Shown here one piece after another: positions 15,136 through 23,299 of a DNA stretch of 64,000 bases. Source of the DNA: Ferrimonas sp044433165. GTDB taxonomy: Bacteria > Pseudomonadota > Gammaproteobacteria > Enterobacterales > Shewanellaceae. The stretch lies in NCBI GenBank assembly GCA_044433165.1, contig JAWXTX010000001.1:8692-72691 (forward strand), given 5' to 3'. The notes under the pieces are model-generated. The model saw only the letters and a list, made by a program, of their open reading frames with translations. It was not told the origin of the DNA and searched no databases. Within the stretch, counting starts at the first letter, position 1, and each line of letters starts with the position of its first letter. The position numbers and the translations under genes were made by a program.

Positions 15136-15920
15136 AGGCTTGAGTTCTGCGCATCGTGTGCATTGGGGCGCACCGTGCGAGTGGTGCGCTTTCGTAATGC
15201 TCTGAGGCACGCTTTGGCCTCATCGCCGGCTAACGCTTGTTCGTATGCGCGCAGCTCGGCATTGATGATAGGCGTGAGATCCGGTGCCATTTGCTTGAGT
15301 AAGACTTTGGTGCTTCGCAAAGCCTGTGGCGGCTTTGCGGCGATGGCGGTTGCTTGTGCCATTGCATGGGCAGTGAGCTCAGGCGCTGGCACAATGGCAT
15401 TGATTAGCCCACATTGCTCTGCATGGCTGGCGGAAAAGGATTGGCCTAATAACAATAATTCCGCCGCTCGTACGGTGCCAATTCGAAGTGGCAGTAAGAC
15501 ACTGGAAGCGGCTTCTGGCACTAAACCCAGGTTAATAAATGGCAGAGCGAATTGCGCTTGCGGACTACAATAAACGAGATCGCAATGCAGCAGCAACGTT
15601 GTACCTATGCCAATAGCGGCACCAGAAACAGCGGCAATAAGTGGCTTATCCAATTGAATTAGCTGCTGTAAAAATTGATGGATTGGGGTATCAAATAAGG
15701 AGCCATTGGCCTGTAAAAAATCATCCAGATCATTACCTGCGCAAAAAGCACTACCATTAGATTGGATTAGAATAGCTTGAATTTCTGGTTGATTATTAGC
15801 GTTGTTAAGGTGGGTCGCTAAGATAGCGTACATGCGGTGGGTTAAGGCATTGAGCTTGTCTGGGCGATTCAGGGTGAGTACCATGACACGCTGTTCGATT
15901 TGGCATTGAATCAAATCCAT
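15132..15920 (-). CDS. Enoyl-CoA hydratase/isomerase family protein
   Basis: A 262-residue crotonase-fold enzyme acting on acyl-CoA thioesters. Oxyanion-hole segments are visible: SAFCAGNDL (about 57-65) and GAAIGIGTT (100-108). At the first hydratase glutamate position the sequence has F128 (ALPFINLGL), while the second acidic residue is present in LVPEAAS (E136). That pattern resembles delta3-delta2-enoyl-CoA isomerases rather than two-glutamate hydratases, so a role in oxidation of unsaturated fatty acids is likely but inferred. No other beta-oxidation genes are adjacent. Convergent with the HNH-like gene by a four-base overlap, and divergent from the copper chaperone gene. Confidence 0.85.
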   Translation of the reverse strand: MDLIQCQIEQRVMVLTLNRPDKLNALTHRMYAILATHLNNANNQPEIQAILIQSNGSAFCAGNDLDDFLQANGSLFDTPIHQFLQQLIQLDKPLIAAVSGAAIGIGTTLLLHCDLVYCSPQAQFALPFINLGLVPEAASSVLLPLRIGTVRAAELLLLGQSFSASHAEQCGLINAIVPAPELTAHAMAQATAIAAKPPQALRSTKVLLKQMAPDLTPIINAELRAYEQALAGDEAKACLRALRKRTTRTVRPNAHDAQNSSL

Positions 15921-15993
15921 ATTTCACTCCATTGAAAAAGGGAATTGAGATAAGAGGGCGAGTTTTATGTCATATCAGTCTAAAGAGGAACCC

Positions 15994-16470
15994 ATGACGA
16001 TGAAACGACTGTTTACTTTTGTATTGTTAAGCAGTGTGTGCATGGCTGTGCAAGCCGCACCAAAAAAGCAAGACAACAATAAGATTAATGTAAGTACGGC
16101 TGTCGTTCAGGCGTTACCAGCGGGCAGTAACACCACGGCTGCTTACGTTACGCTTACCTCACTAAAGCAGAACGATACATTGATCGGCGCCCAGTGTAAT
16201 GGCGCTAAAAAAACCGAGCTGCATGCCACTGTGCATCAGGGCGGGGTGCTTAAAATGCGTCAAATTGATAAAATTGCCTTACCTAAGGGGCAATCGGTAA
16301 AGCTGCAGCAAGGTGGCAACCACTTAATGTTAACTGGCCTATCTCGGTCACTTGAAGTGGGTAAAACACTGGATTGTACTTTGAAATTTGCCCATGCGGG
16401 GGATCAAAAAGTGCGCTTTTCCATTCGCCGTGTCGGCACGAATACCAATCAAGGTAACCACAAGCACTAA
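15994..16470 (+). CDS. Periplasmic copper chaperone, PCuAC domain
   Basis: 158 residues with a signal peptide ending at VQA (about residue 21). The PCuAC domain follows, carrying the Cu(I)-binding histidine and methionine pattern: LHATVH, LKMRQI and GGNHLMLTGL. Such proteins deliver copper to the CuA or CuB site of cytochrome oxidase or bind periplasmic copper. An AGAGGA ribosome site points to the ATG at 15994; an earlier Met nine codons upstream lacks one. The His-tipped end (NHKH) could add a metal ligand. No oxidase or SCO gene is nearby. The next gene, an outer-membrane barrel, follows by 57 bases. Confidence 0.87.
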   Translation: MTMKRLFTFVLLSSVCMAVQAAPKKQDNNKINVSTAVVQALPAGSNTTAAYVTLTSLKQNDTLIGAQCNGAKKTELHATVHQGGVLKMRQIDKIALPKGQSVKLQQGGNHLMLTGLSRSLEVGKTLDCTLKFAHAGDQKVRFSIRRVGTNTNQGNHKH

Positions 16471-16527
16471 GGTGCGTGTCAGTTGCGTCCGATTGGGCGC
16501 TGTTGAATGATATTGTAGGAAATTGAA

Positions 16528-17166
16528 ATGATTAAGACGTTTTCCTCTGCGATGCTATTAAGCTTAGCAGCCGCTGTACCTGCTCAGGCAGACCTGTTCT
16601 CTGTAAAAGGCGGAATGGATTTATGGTATAGCGATGCCTCCGGCAAAGTTCGCACCACGTCTATTGCGACCGATAACGAAGTTAATGCCAGCGTTTTTAT
16701 AGCGTTTGAGCATCCACTGCCATTGATCCCAAATGTACGAGCTCGTTTCAATGAAATGGAAACCGGCAATGTGGATCTGAGCAACATCGACTTAACCCTG
16801 TACTACCAACTGCTGGATAGCAACTTGATTGAGCTGGATTTTGGTCTGAACTATCGTGCCTACAGCGGCAGCTTTGGTACGACTGACCTAGATCAAAGCG
16901 TATTACAGGCGTATGGCTACGGCAAAGTGAGCCTGCCAGGGACTGGGTTATTCGTATACGCTGATGTAGTTGGTTCGGATTATGACAGCAAAGCCACCAG
17001 TGATTATCAAGTGGGTTTAGGGTTCCGCTCACCGGTTCTGTATTTAGCCGATCTGTCTTTTAAAGTGGGCTACCGTGAGCATCACGTTGACGCTAAGCGC
17101 TTTGATGGTGTCGCTGTTGACGTAACTCAAAATGGCTGGTTCGCTGGGGTACAACTGGTGTTCTAA
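16528..17166 (+). CDS. Small outer-membrane beta-barrel protein (TIGR04219-like)
   Basis: 212 residues with a signal peptide (cleavage after AQA near 21), then regular amphipathic strands and a C-terminal phenylalanine (VQLVF). The opening FSVKGGMDLWYSDASG and overall size match a family of small outer-membrane barrels of marine gammaproteobacteria known only as TIGR04219. Function is unknown. Located 57 bases after the copper chaperone gene and ahead of a strong terminator, so the two may be co-transcribed. Confidence 0.85.
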   Translation: MIKTFSSAMLLSLAAAVPAQADLFSVKGGMDLWYSDASGKVRTTSIATDNEVNASVFIAFEHPLPLIPNVRARFNEMETGNVDLSNIDLTLYYQLLDSNLIELDFGLNYRAYSGSFGTTDLDQSVLQAYGYGKVSLPGTGLFVYADVVGSDYDSKATSDYQVGLGFRSPVLYLADLSFKVGYREHHVDAKRFDGVAVDVTQNGWFAGVQLVF

Positions 17167-17193
17167 TTGCTCGATAGCCGCGAGTAATAATGA

Positions 17194-17223
17194 AAAAGCA
17201 GCCGATATTAAGGCTGCTTTTTT
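17194..17223 (+). terminator. Intrinsic terminator after the outer-membrane barrel gene
   Basis: AAAGCAGCC / GGCTGCTTT stem with loop GATATTAA and a T-run, 28 bases after the stop. Confidence 0.9.
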
Positions 17224-17486
17224 GTGTTGAACGCGTGCATTTTTTGCCTCATTGCGTTTTCTTGAGGTTGAGCTTATTCATCAATCTACGAAGAAGATAA
17301 GGCACGTTTATTCTAAAAATCGCTTTATTTTTCTGCAGCTTTTAAAGCCTGACCTACAATTATTTGTGGCTAGCTGAAATACCTTGGCATGCGGTTTGGC
17401 CAGCGTGTGTTTGCGCTGCTGCTCTTAAAGATGAGAAGCAGTAAATAAAGCATTTTTGGATAAGCAATTGTTTTGTAGGGACACAT
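17224..17486. other. Intergenic leader of the lipoprotein gene
   Basis: AT-rich stretch with a possible -10 box (TACAAT near 17354) and a hairpin at 17415-17441 (CTGCT.CTC / GAG.AGCAG) ahead of the lipoprotein gene. No coding frame is convincing. The hairpin could shape the leader, but no function is assigned. Confidence 0.35.
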
Positions 17487-18356
17487 ATGACAATTAAACA
17501 GACAGTAATCGCAGCCGCTGTGGGCACACTATTAGTGGGTTGCAGTAATAGTGAAACCGTTTCTCCAGCAGCAACATTGGATCTGCAAGCCTTTGATGGT
17601 GCAGTGTGGGGGATGGCTGGTTCCTTTGATTGTGGTGGTCGAACCGGTGTCATTCCCGCTACCGATTACGATGGTTACAGCCAACTCAATGATGCCATTG
17701 TGTTAGAAGACATCAGCGCTTGCAGCTTTACGTTTGGCCCGAGCGACAATGCCATTGATAGTTCAAATGGCAAAGACATGAGTGATGTGGTTTATCGAGT
17801 ACCCGCCGGAATGGCGACGAACGAGGCCGATAAGGTGACCGCATCGCCGTTTACCACACTGATCAGTGCATATGCCGAATTACCAGAAAATGGCGGTTAC
17901 AGTGCGTCTTTGGCCAGCGAGGTTTTAACTGAGTTATTGCCGGAGAACTTTTTATCTGACTCGGGATTAACCGTAACGGCCCTCTTAACCGATCTGGAAG
18001 GGGCGATTGCCAGTGCCTCAGCGAATTATCAAAGTGAACTGCTGGCGACAACCGTGGTGTTATCGGATGCGCTTAGTGCCAACCCTGCTGCCACACCGGA
18101 ACAATTGAGTAGCGCCACCAGTGCCATAACCGCCACCTTGCTTAATGCCTACCCAACTTACCCTGATGTGAACGATCAATATGTAATGATTGATGTCAGC
18201 AGTTTATCTACCACGGTTATCAATGCACCCAGTAGCGCCATTACTTTGCCACAATTGATGGATGCCGTAGTGCCCGAACGGCCGGAAGATCCAACCGAAC
18301 CACCACCAACCGGTGGTGGCAGTGCAAGTGGTGGCTCTGGGGGCACAGGTGGTTAA
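17487..18356 (+). CDS. Lipoprotein of unknown function with Gly/Ser/Pro-rich tail
   Basis: 289 residues. The lipobox LLVGC places the lipidated cysteine at residue 19. The middle region contains DGAVWGMAGSFDCGGRTG and two further cysteines, then Ala/Ser/Thr-rich helices (about 130-210). The end is low-complexity, rich in Pro then Gly/Ser (TGGGSASGGSGG). I do not recognise the family. It directly precedes the YjbH gene but is separated by a terminator; a functional link to exopolysaccharide export is only suggested by position. The ATG follows TAGGGA. Confidence 0.7.
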   Translation: MTIKQTVIAAAVGTLLVGCSNSETVSPAATLDLQAFDGAVWGMAGSFDCGGRTGVIPATDYDGYSQLNDAIVLEDISACSFTFGPSDNAIDSSNGKDMSDVVYRVPAGMATNEADKVTASPFTTLISAYAELPENGGYSASLASEVLTELLPENFLSDSGLTVTALLTDLEGAIASASANYQSELLATTVVLSDALSANPAATPEQLSSATSAITATLLNAYPTYPDVNDQYVMIDVSSLSTTVINAPSSAITLPQLMDAVVPERPEDPTEPPPTGGGSASGGSGGTGG

Positions 18357-18411
18357 ACGGATGAAAAAGCATGGCTAAAAATCGAGCGCATTGATGGCCA
18401 TTACCGTTATT

Positions 18412-18436
18412 AAAGGCACTAAATTAGTGCCTTTTT
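18412..18436 (+). terminator. Intrinsic terminator between lipoprotein gene and yjbH-like gene
   Basis: AAAGGCACTAA / TTAGTGCCTTT stem with almost no loop, then T-run. It lies only 18 bases ahead of the next start, so it may serve as an attenuator for that gene. Confidence 0.8.
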
Positions 18437-18454
18437 CGATTTTTCAGGATGCTC

Positions 18455-20557
18455 ATGGAACAGAGACAAATCATACGCTGGCTCGGATTACTCGGGCTGT
18501 GTGCTATTGCGTCAGGACAGGCAGCCGCGACAACGGTGATCCCTAGTTTGCGTGTTTTGCCTTCACAGCAGGCATTTAGTGGTTTAGTGCTGATCCCCAA
18601 TGCTCAGGTCGCGGCTAAAGGACAATTTAGTTTTACCTTTGCTCAGGGGCTGCCCTTTGAGGAGCAAATCGCGGATGTGGACTCACTGCTTTTTAATATT
18701 GGCCTGTTGCCGGGGATGGAACTCAGCGGTCGAGTGGTCACCGAGGAGTACAGCAGCGATTGTTTTCGAGAAGATTGTGGTGACATACGAGATTTATCTG
18801 GCTCATTTAAATATCAATTTCCGCAATGGTTTGGGCCCCAATGGAACCTCGCTATTGGCAGTCAAGATCTCGGTGGCGCAGCCAATAACTTTGCCACCTA
18901 TTATGCGGTTGCCGATTACAGCCCAACGCCGTGGCCTGTGCGGATCAGTGCGGGGGTTGGCACGTCTGATTTAAGCTTTGGTGTTATGGATGGTGTGTTT
19001 GCTGGGGTGGAGTATCAGCCCTTTTCCTTTTTGCAATTAGCGCTCGAATACGACGGCGCTGGTAGTAATGGTGCCATCAAAGTGATGACGCCACCCGATT
19101 GGTTACCCTATGGCGCTTCAGCCTCTGCAAGCCATCAGGTATTTAGCTCTCACCCAAGCGAACAGCCGATGTGGTTTGCTCAATTGCAGGTGCCTTTGTT
19201 GGGGCTGAGTCACAATCAACCTCAATCTCCCGTTTTAGCTTTAGAAGATAAGGTGGTGGCTCAACAGCGCTTTGCCTCAGTGGCGTCTTTATCGATGGCA
19301 CTGACGGCCTTGGAGCAGGAAGGCTTCTTAAATCTTCGTTTGGGGCGTTGGTCTGAGCGGGTGGTGATAAGTTACGAAAACCGGCGTTATGATCATGACC
19401 AATTAGATGGGCTAGGAGTCGCTTTGGGGATCTTATCGAGCTATCTAGGAACAGAGGCATTGGCGGAGCTGGGATTAACACCAGAGCAGGATAACCTTCT
19501 GCTTGTACAGTTAATTAATGGGTTACCCATGATGGCTGTGGATACCTCAATTGATTGTTATCGAGGGTTTATTCGCGATGGTGCGCATTGCGGTCAACTG
19601 CAGTTTTACGACAGTTATTTAGGCGATATTTTAAAGCAAGTGCAGTGGCAGGGGCCGGTACGTGCTACGGGGCTTGGGCGCAGCCAAATTATTCTGCAAC
19701 CTGGCGTGCGCTACGCCGTTGCCACTGAGTTTGGTGTATTGGACTACTCCTTTGCCTTTGCCCCTAATTGGTATCTACCACTCTGGGCTGGAGCCGCATT
19801 GGATCTGCGTTATTTAGTGCCGATATCAAACAGCGATGACTATCAAGAAGGCTATTGGGAAGCCGCGCAATTTAGCAGTGAACTTGATAGAGCCTTAGTT
19901 CATCAAGCATTTCGCTTTGGCGATAGAATAACGACTCAGTTTTCAGCAGGCCAAGTATTTGCGGATTACCGAGGGGTTTTGAACGACAGCCGCTGGAGTA
20001 CGGCCAGTGGTCGCCACAGTATGGGCTGGGAATTAAGCTGGTTCGCACCTAAACAGCGTCAGAATGAACAAGGATTTCGTAATGACGACCGCAGTACTTT
20101 ATTGGCTCGCTATCAATATTCTGCGCCAGATTGGCAGTGGCAATTGGGGATCACGGCGGGGCAATTTTGGCGTGGTGACAAAGGCGTTTCAGTGGTTTCG
20201 ACTCACTGGCTTGGGGATGTAGCCATTGAAGCCACCTACCTTAACAGCAAGTTAGATGAAGCCGAGCGAGAGGAGTTTTTCACGTTAAGTGTGTCGTTAC
20301 CGTTAACTTTTTGGCGTGATATGGCTCCAGGTTACATTCAGCTAAGGGGCACAGAACAGTTTACCCTTGGGTTGCAAACTCGTATTGGCGACTCGGATAA
20401 TTTACTCAATGGCGGTTTGGGTGATGAGGTGAACTTACAACATCGGATCAGCCGCCAATATTACAACCGCAACCGTTACGGCAGCGATTATTATTCCAGT
20501 CACATTCATAAAATGCGCCATGCGTACCTGCGTTATGTGGCCACGGTTTTACCGTAA
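18455..20557 (+). CDS. yjbH: YjbH-family outer-membrane protein (exopolysaccharide-linked)
   Basis: About 700 residues. A signal peptide (ending near AAA/TT at 27) is followed by the family start FSGLVLIPNAQV, then DLSGSFKYQFP, and long runs of amphipathic beta strands throughout, consistent with a large outer-membrane barrel. YjbH and GfcD take part in secretion of extracellular or group-4 capsular polysaccharide. The partners yjbE/F/G (gfcA-C) are not present in the window, so this copy is orphaned. The ATG at 18455 is preferred over 18449 because of the AGGA spacing. It ends 22 bases before the convergent emrB-like gene. Confidence 0.82.
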   Translation: MEQRQIIRWLGLLGLCAIASGQAAATTVIPSLRVLPSQQAFSGLVLIPNAQVAAKGQFSFTFAQGLPFEEQIADVDSLLFNIGLLPGMELSGRVVTEEYSSDCFREDCGDIRDLSGSFKYQFPQWFGPQWNLAIGSQDLGGAANNFATYYAVADYSPTPWPVRISAGVGTSDLSFGVMDGVFAGVEYQPFSFLQLALEYDGAGSNGAIKVMTPPDWLPYGASASASHQVFSSHPSEQPMWFAQLQVPLLGLSHNQPQSPVLALEDKVVAQQRFASVASLSMALTALEQEGFLNLRLGRWSERVVISYENRRYDHDQLDGLGVALGILSSYLGTEALAELGLTPEQDNLLLVQLINGLPMMAVDTSIDCYRGFIRDGAHCGQLQFYDSYLGDILKQVQWQGPVRATGLGRSQIILQPGVRYAVATEFGVLDYSFAFAPNWYLPLWAGAALDLRYLVPISNSDDYQEGYWEAAQFSSELDRALVHQAFRFGDRITTQFSAGQVFADYRGVLNDSRWSTASGRHSMGWELSWFAPKQRQNEQGFRNDDRSTLLARYQYSAPDWQWQLGITAGQFWRGDKGVSVVSTHWLGDVAIEATYLNSKLDEAEREEFFTLSVSLPLTFWRDMAPGYIQLRGTEQFTLGLQTRIGDSDNLLNGGLGDEVNLQHRISRQYYNRNRYGSDYYSSHIHKMRHAYLRYVATVLP

Positions 20558-20579
20558 TCACGATGGGATTTTAGCGCCG

Positions 20580-22139
20580 TTATGGTGGCGAAGGTTTATT
20601 CGATTTAAATAACAGTAATAGTGGGATCAGTAGTATGTAACTCACCATAATAAAGCCAAAACTGTGCACAAACGCCAGCATGGAAGATTGCGCACTCAGT
20701 AGGCTGTTAAGCGACTCCATAAAGCTGGGATCAGTAACCGTTGTACCTTGCAGATGCGCTTGTTGCTGCAACAAAATATTGTTTGGTGAGAGTGCACCGC
20801 CCAGTTGTTGCCAGCCTTGCTGTTCTTGACGGCTAAAGTAGGTGTTCACGATAGAGATCCCAAAAGAGCCGCCAATGGTGCGAAAAAGATTAAAGACCAC
20901 CGCTCCTGCCACCGCATCTTTGGGCGCCAGAGTTTGATAAGCCAATTGGCTTAATGGGGCGAACACCAACCCCATACCTGCCCCTTGAACGAGGCTTGGC
21001 ATAATGAGCCAATACTCATCCATCTCAAGAGTGTATTGGGTCATAAAATAGCTAGCTAAGGCATTGAGACATAGGCCAACTAGAATCACCATGCGGCTGT
21101 CTAGTCGGTCCATAAACTGCGCCATCACCAATAATACGGAAGCCGCCATTAATCCCCTTGGTCCCATAATAAACCCCGTGGTTTCTACTGGGTAATTTAA
21201 GAGATCTTCCATGAGCATCGGCTGCAATTGCGTGATCCCAAATAGCCCCATCATAAAGATGGCCATCATGAGGCAAGAAACCCAAAGATTGCGATCTGTT
21301 AGGAGCCACATAGGGGCAATGTCGCCTTTGGTTTTAAAGGAGCGCACGATAAAAAAGAGCAAGGCTAAGGCGGAGATAATGCTGGCAAACAGAATTCGGT
21401 TATCGCTAAACCAGCCATCTTGATTGCCCTGATCAAGCACCATTTGCAGCAGGCCAATACCAATGGCCATGGCAATCACTAATGGCCAATCAATGCGTGT
21501 TAGGCCGCGGCCATCTAGTTTGACAAAAGAGGCAATCATGACTAAGCACAGCAGCCCAACCGGTAGATTGACATAAAATATCCAGCGCCAATCAAAATGC
21601 TCGGTGATGACGCCCCCAATCGAAGGCCCTAAAATCGGCCCCAGCAATACGCCGACACTGAATAACGCCATGGCTTTCCCGCGTTCTTCTGGCGGGAAAA
21701 CCTGCACCATAACCGATTGCGACAGCGGGATCACCGATGCACCAAAGGCGCCTTGAAAGATACGGAAGAACACCATTTCAGCCATGCTATCGGCTTGGCC
21801 ACAGAGCGCTGAAAAAATCACAAAGCCGCTGACCGATATCATCATTAATTTTCGCACCCCAAACCGCAGCGACAAATAACTGGCCAGTGGAATGCAGATG
21901 GCTTCTGCCATTGAGTAGGAGGTCAGTACCCACGTGATTTGATCGGAGGTGACGCCTAGCGCACCCATCATATGTGGCAGCGCCACATTGGCAATGGTGA
22001 GATCGATAAGCACCATAATGGCGGAAAGCATTACTGCAATAATCACCAACAGGCGCTGAATGCCTTCTAAAGGCTTTGGTATTGTTGAAGGCTGTGTGCT
22101 GTCGATAGCGCTTGTTATGGTCTCGCTGGGTTGAGTCAT
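20580..22139 (-). CDS. emrB: DHA2-family multidrug efflux permease, EmrB type
   Basis: 519 residues with fourteen predicted membrane helices, proton-driven drug exporter of the MFS. Diagnostic features are D-x-T-I-A-N-V-A-L-P in the first helix (LIDLTIANVALP), motif A RFGVRK and motif C GPILGPSIGG near helix 5. It is the inner-membrane part of a tripartite pump with the EmrA-like fusion protein encoded 35 bases upstream; a TolC partner is presumably elsewhere. Substrates cannot be inferred. The symbol is by family similarity; FarB and VceB are close relatives. Confidence 0.88.
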   Translation of the reverse strand: MTQPSETITSAIDSTQPSTIPKPLEGIQRLLVIIAVMLSAIMVLIDLTIANVALPHMMGALGVTSDQITWVLTSYSMAEAICIPLASYLSLRFGVRKLMMISVSGFVIFSALCGQADSMAEMVFFRIFQGAFGASVIPLSQSVMVQVFPPEERGKAMALFSVGVLLGPILGPSIGGVITEHFDWRWIFYVNLPVGLLCLVMIASFVKLDGRGLTRIDWPLVIAMAIGIGLLQMVLDQGNQDGWFSDNRILFASIISALALLFFIVRSFKTKGDIAPMWLLTDRNLWVSCLMMAIFMMGLFGITQLQPMLMEDLLNYPVETTGFIMGPRGLMAASVLLVMAQFMDRLDSRMVILVGLCLNALASYFMTQYTLEMDEYWLIMPSLVQGAGMGLVFAPLSQLAYQTLAPKDAVAGAVVFNLFRTIGGSFGISIVNTYFSRQEQQGWQQLGGALSPNNILLQQQAHLQGTTVTDPSFMESLNSLLSAQSSMLAFVHSFGFIMVSYILLIPLLLLFKSNKPSPP

Positions 22140-22174
22140 GGTGCATTCCCACCTAGAGCGAATGGATGCGCGAA

Positions 22175-23203
22175 TTAAGGACCATTAATGGCATCGATGG
22201 TTACGGTTGCGCTGGCACCGATCCGCAGTGGCGGTTGATCGGATGTGGGGGTAATGGCAATACGTACGGGAAAGCGCTGAGAAATTTTTACCCAGTTACC
22301 GGTGGCATTTTCACTGGGTAGCAATGAAAAGGCGGCACCGCTAGCAGGTGATATGGCGCTGACTTGGCCGGTAAACTGGACCTTGGGGTACATATCGAGA
22401 ACGACGGTTGCTTTCATACCCGGTTGCAGTGCACCTACAACGCTTTCTTTGTAATTAGCAGCCACCCAAAAAGTATCACTTTCTACCAATGGCACCATGG
22501 CGGTACCGGGGCTAACAATGCTGCCTGGGCGTACGCCTATCTCCCCTAAATAACCATCTCGTGGGGCACTGATTTGGGTATAAGAGAGATTGAGTGAAGC
22601 TTGGCTTAAGACTGCCGCCGCTTGTTTTACCGCTGGGGCCTCTGAGCCTTTAGCACCTTGGGCTTTGATTTGTTGTTGCAACAAGGCACGGGCGCGATCC
22701 ACCGCTGCTTGTGCCGATTGCAAACGGGCTTTTAGCTCATCAACGCGTTGGACAGAGATGGCGCCTTGCTTCACCAAGTTTTGACCGCGTCGATAATCGC
22801 TTTGTGCATCGGTTAATTCGGCCATGCTGCTGTTTATTTGGGCGCTGGCGGCCACAATGGCGTCGTCGGAGGCTTGGTTTTGTTGAAGGGCTTGTTGGTA
22901 GCGTGCATTGGCTTGGTCATAAGCGGTTTGGTAGTTGGCGGGATCTAACTCAAATAACAGCTCGCCGGCGCTGACTTGTTGAAAATCTTTGACATTAACA
23001 TGTTGAACTGCCGCGTTGATTTGGGGCGCGATGTACACCACATTGGCTTCAACGTAGGCGTCTTGAGTGCTGGGGTAGTGAGCTTGATGCTGAGTGTATA
23101 GGTAGCCGGCTGCCACTAAAATGGCCACCACAATAAGCAGCAATAACAGATTGCGCAGCCGATGAGAGGCTGGTGCCGGTGGTGCCGCAGACGCATCAGC
23201 CAT
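22175..23203 (-). CDS. emrA: HlyD/EmrA-type membrane fusion protein
   Basis: 342 residues: one N-terminal membrane anchor (about 17-38), the biotinyl-lipoyl half-motif STQDAYVEANVVYIAPQ, a coiled-coil hairpin (about 85-190, rich in Gln and Ala), the second lipoyl half beginning SYTQISAPRDGYLG, and a C-terminal beta-barrel. This is the periplasmic adaptor of an Emr-type efflux pump, encoded immediately upstream of its permease on the same strand. No regulator gene of the MarR/TetR kind is adjacent; the upstream neighbour is dxs, ended by a strong terminator. Confidence 0.9.
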   Translation of the reverse strand: MADASAAPPAPASHRLRNLLLLLIVVAILVAAGYLYTQHQAHYPSTQDAYVEANVVYIAPQINAAVQHVNVKDFQQVSAGELLFELDPANYQTAYDQANARYQQALQQNQASDDAIVAASAQINSSMAELTDAQSDYRRGQNLVKQGAISVQRVDELKARLQSAQAAVDRARALLQQQIKAQGAKGSEAPAVKQAAAVLSQASLNLSYTQISAPRDGYLGEIGVRPGSIVSPGTAMVPLVESDTFWVAANYKESVVGALQPGMKATVVLDMYPKVQFTGQVSAISPASGAAFSLLPSENATGNWVKISQRFPVRIAITPTSDQPPLRIGASATVTIDAINGP

Positions 23204-23252
23204 AAACGCTACCTTAATTTAAGTGGATAACACTACAATTTAAAATAGTAGA

Positions 23253-23284
23253 AAACCCCAGAAAATGGAGACTTTCTGGGGTTT
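23253..23284 (-). terminator. Intrinsic terminator after dxs
   Basis: AAACCCCAGAAA and TTTCTGGGGTTT form a perfect twelve-base stem; on the minus strand a T-rich tail follows. It lies 16 bases past the dxs stop and insulates the emrAB pair. Confidence 0.88.
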
Positions 23285-23299
23285 CGTTGGGCGTTAAGG

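Noticed and set aside
12573..20557. Idea that this accessory-looking stretch is a genomic island
   Set aside because: No integrase, tRNA, direct repeats or obvious base-composition break seen; genes look like ordinary chromosomal variation.
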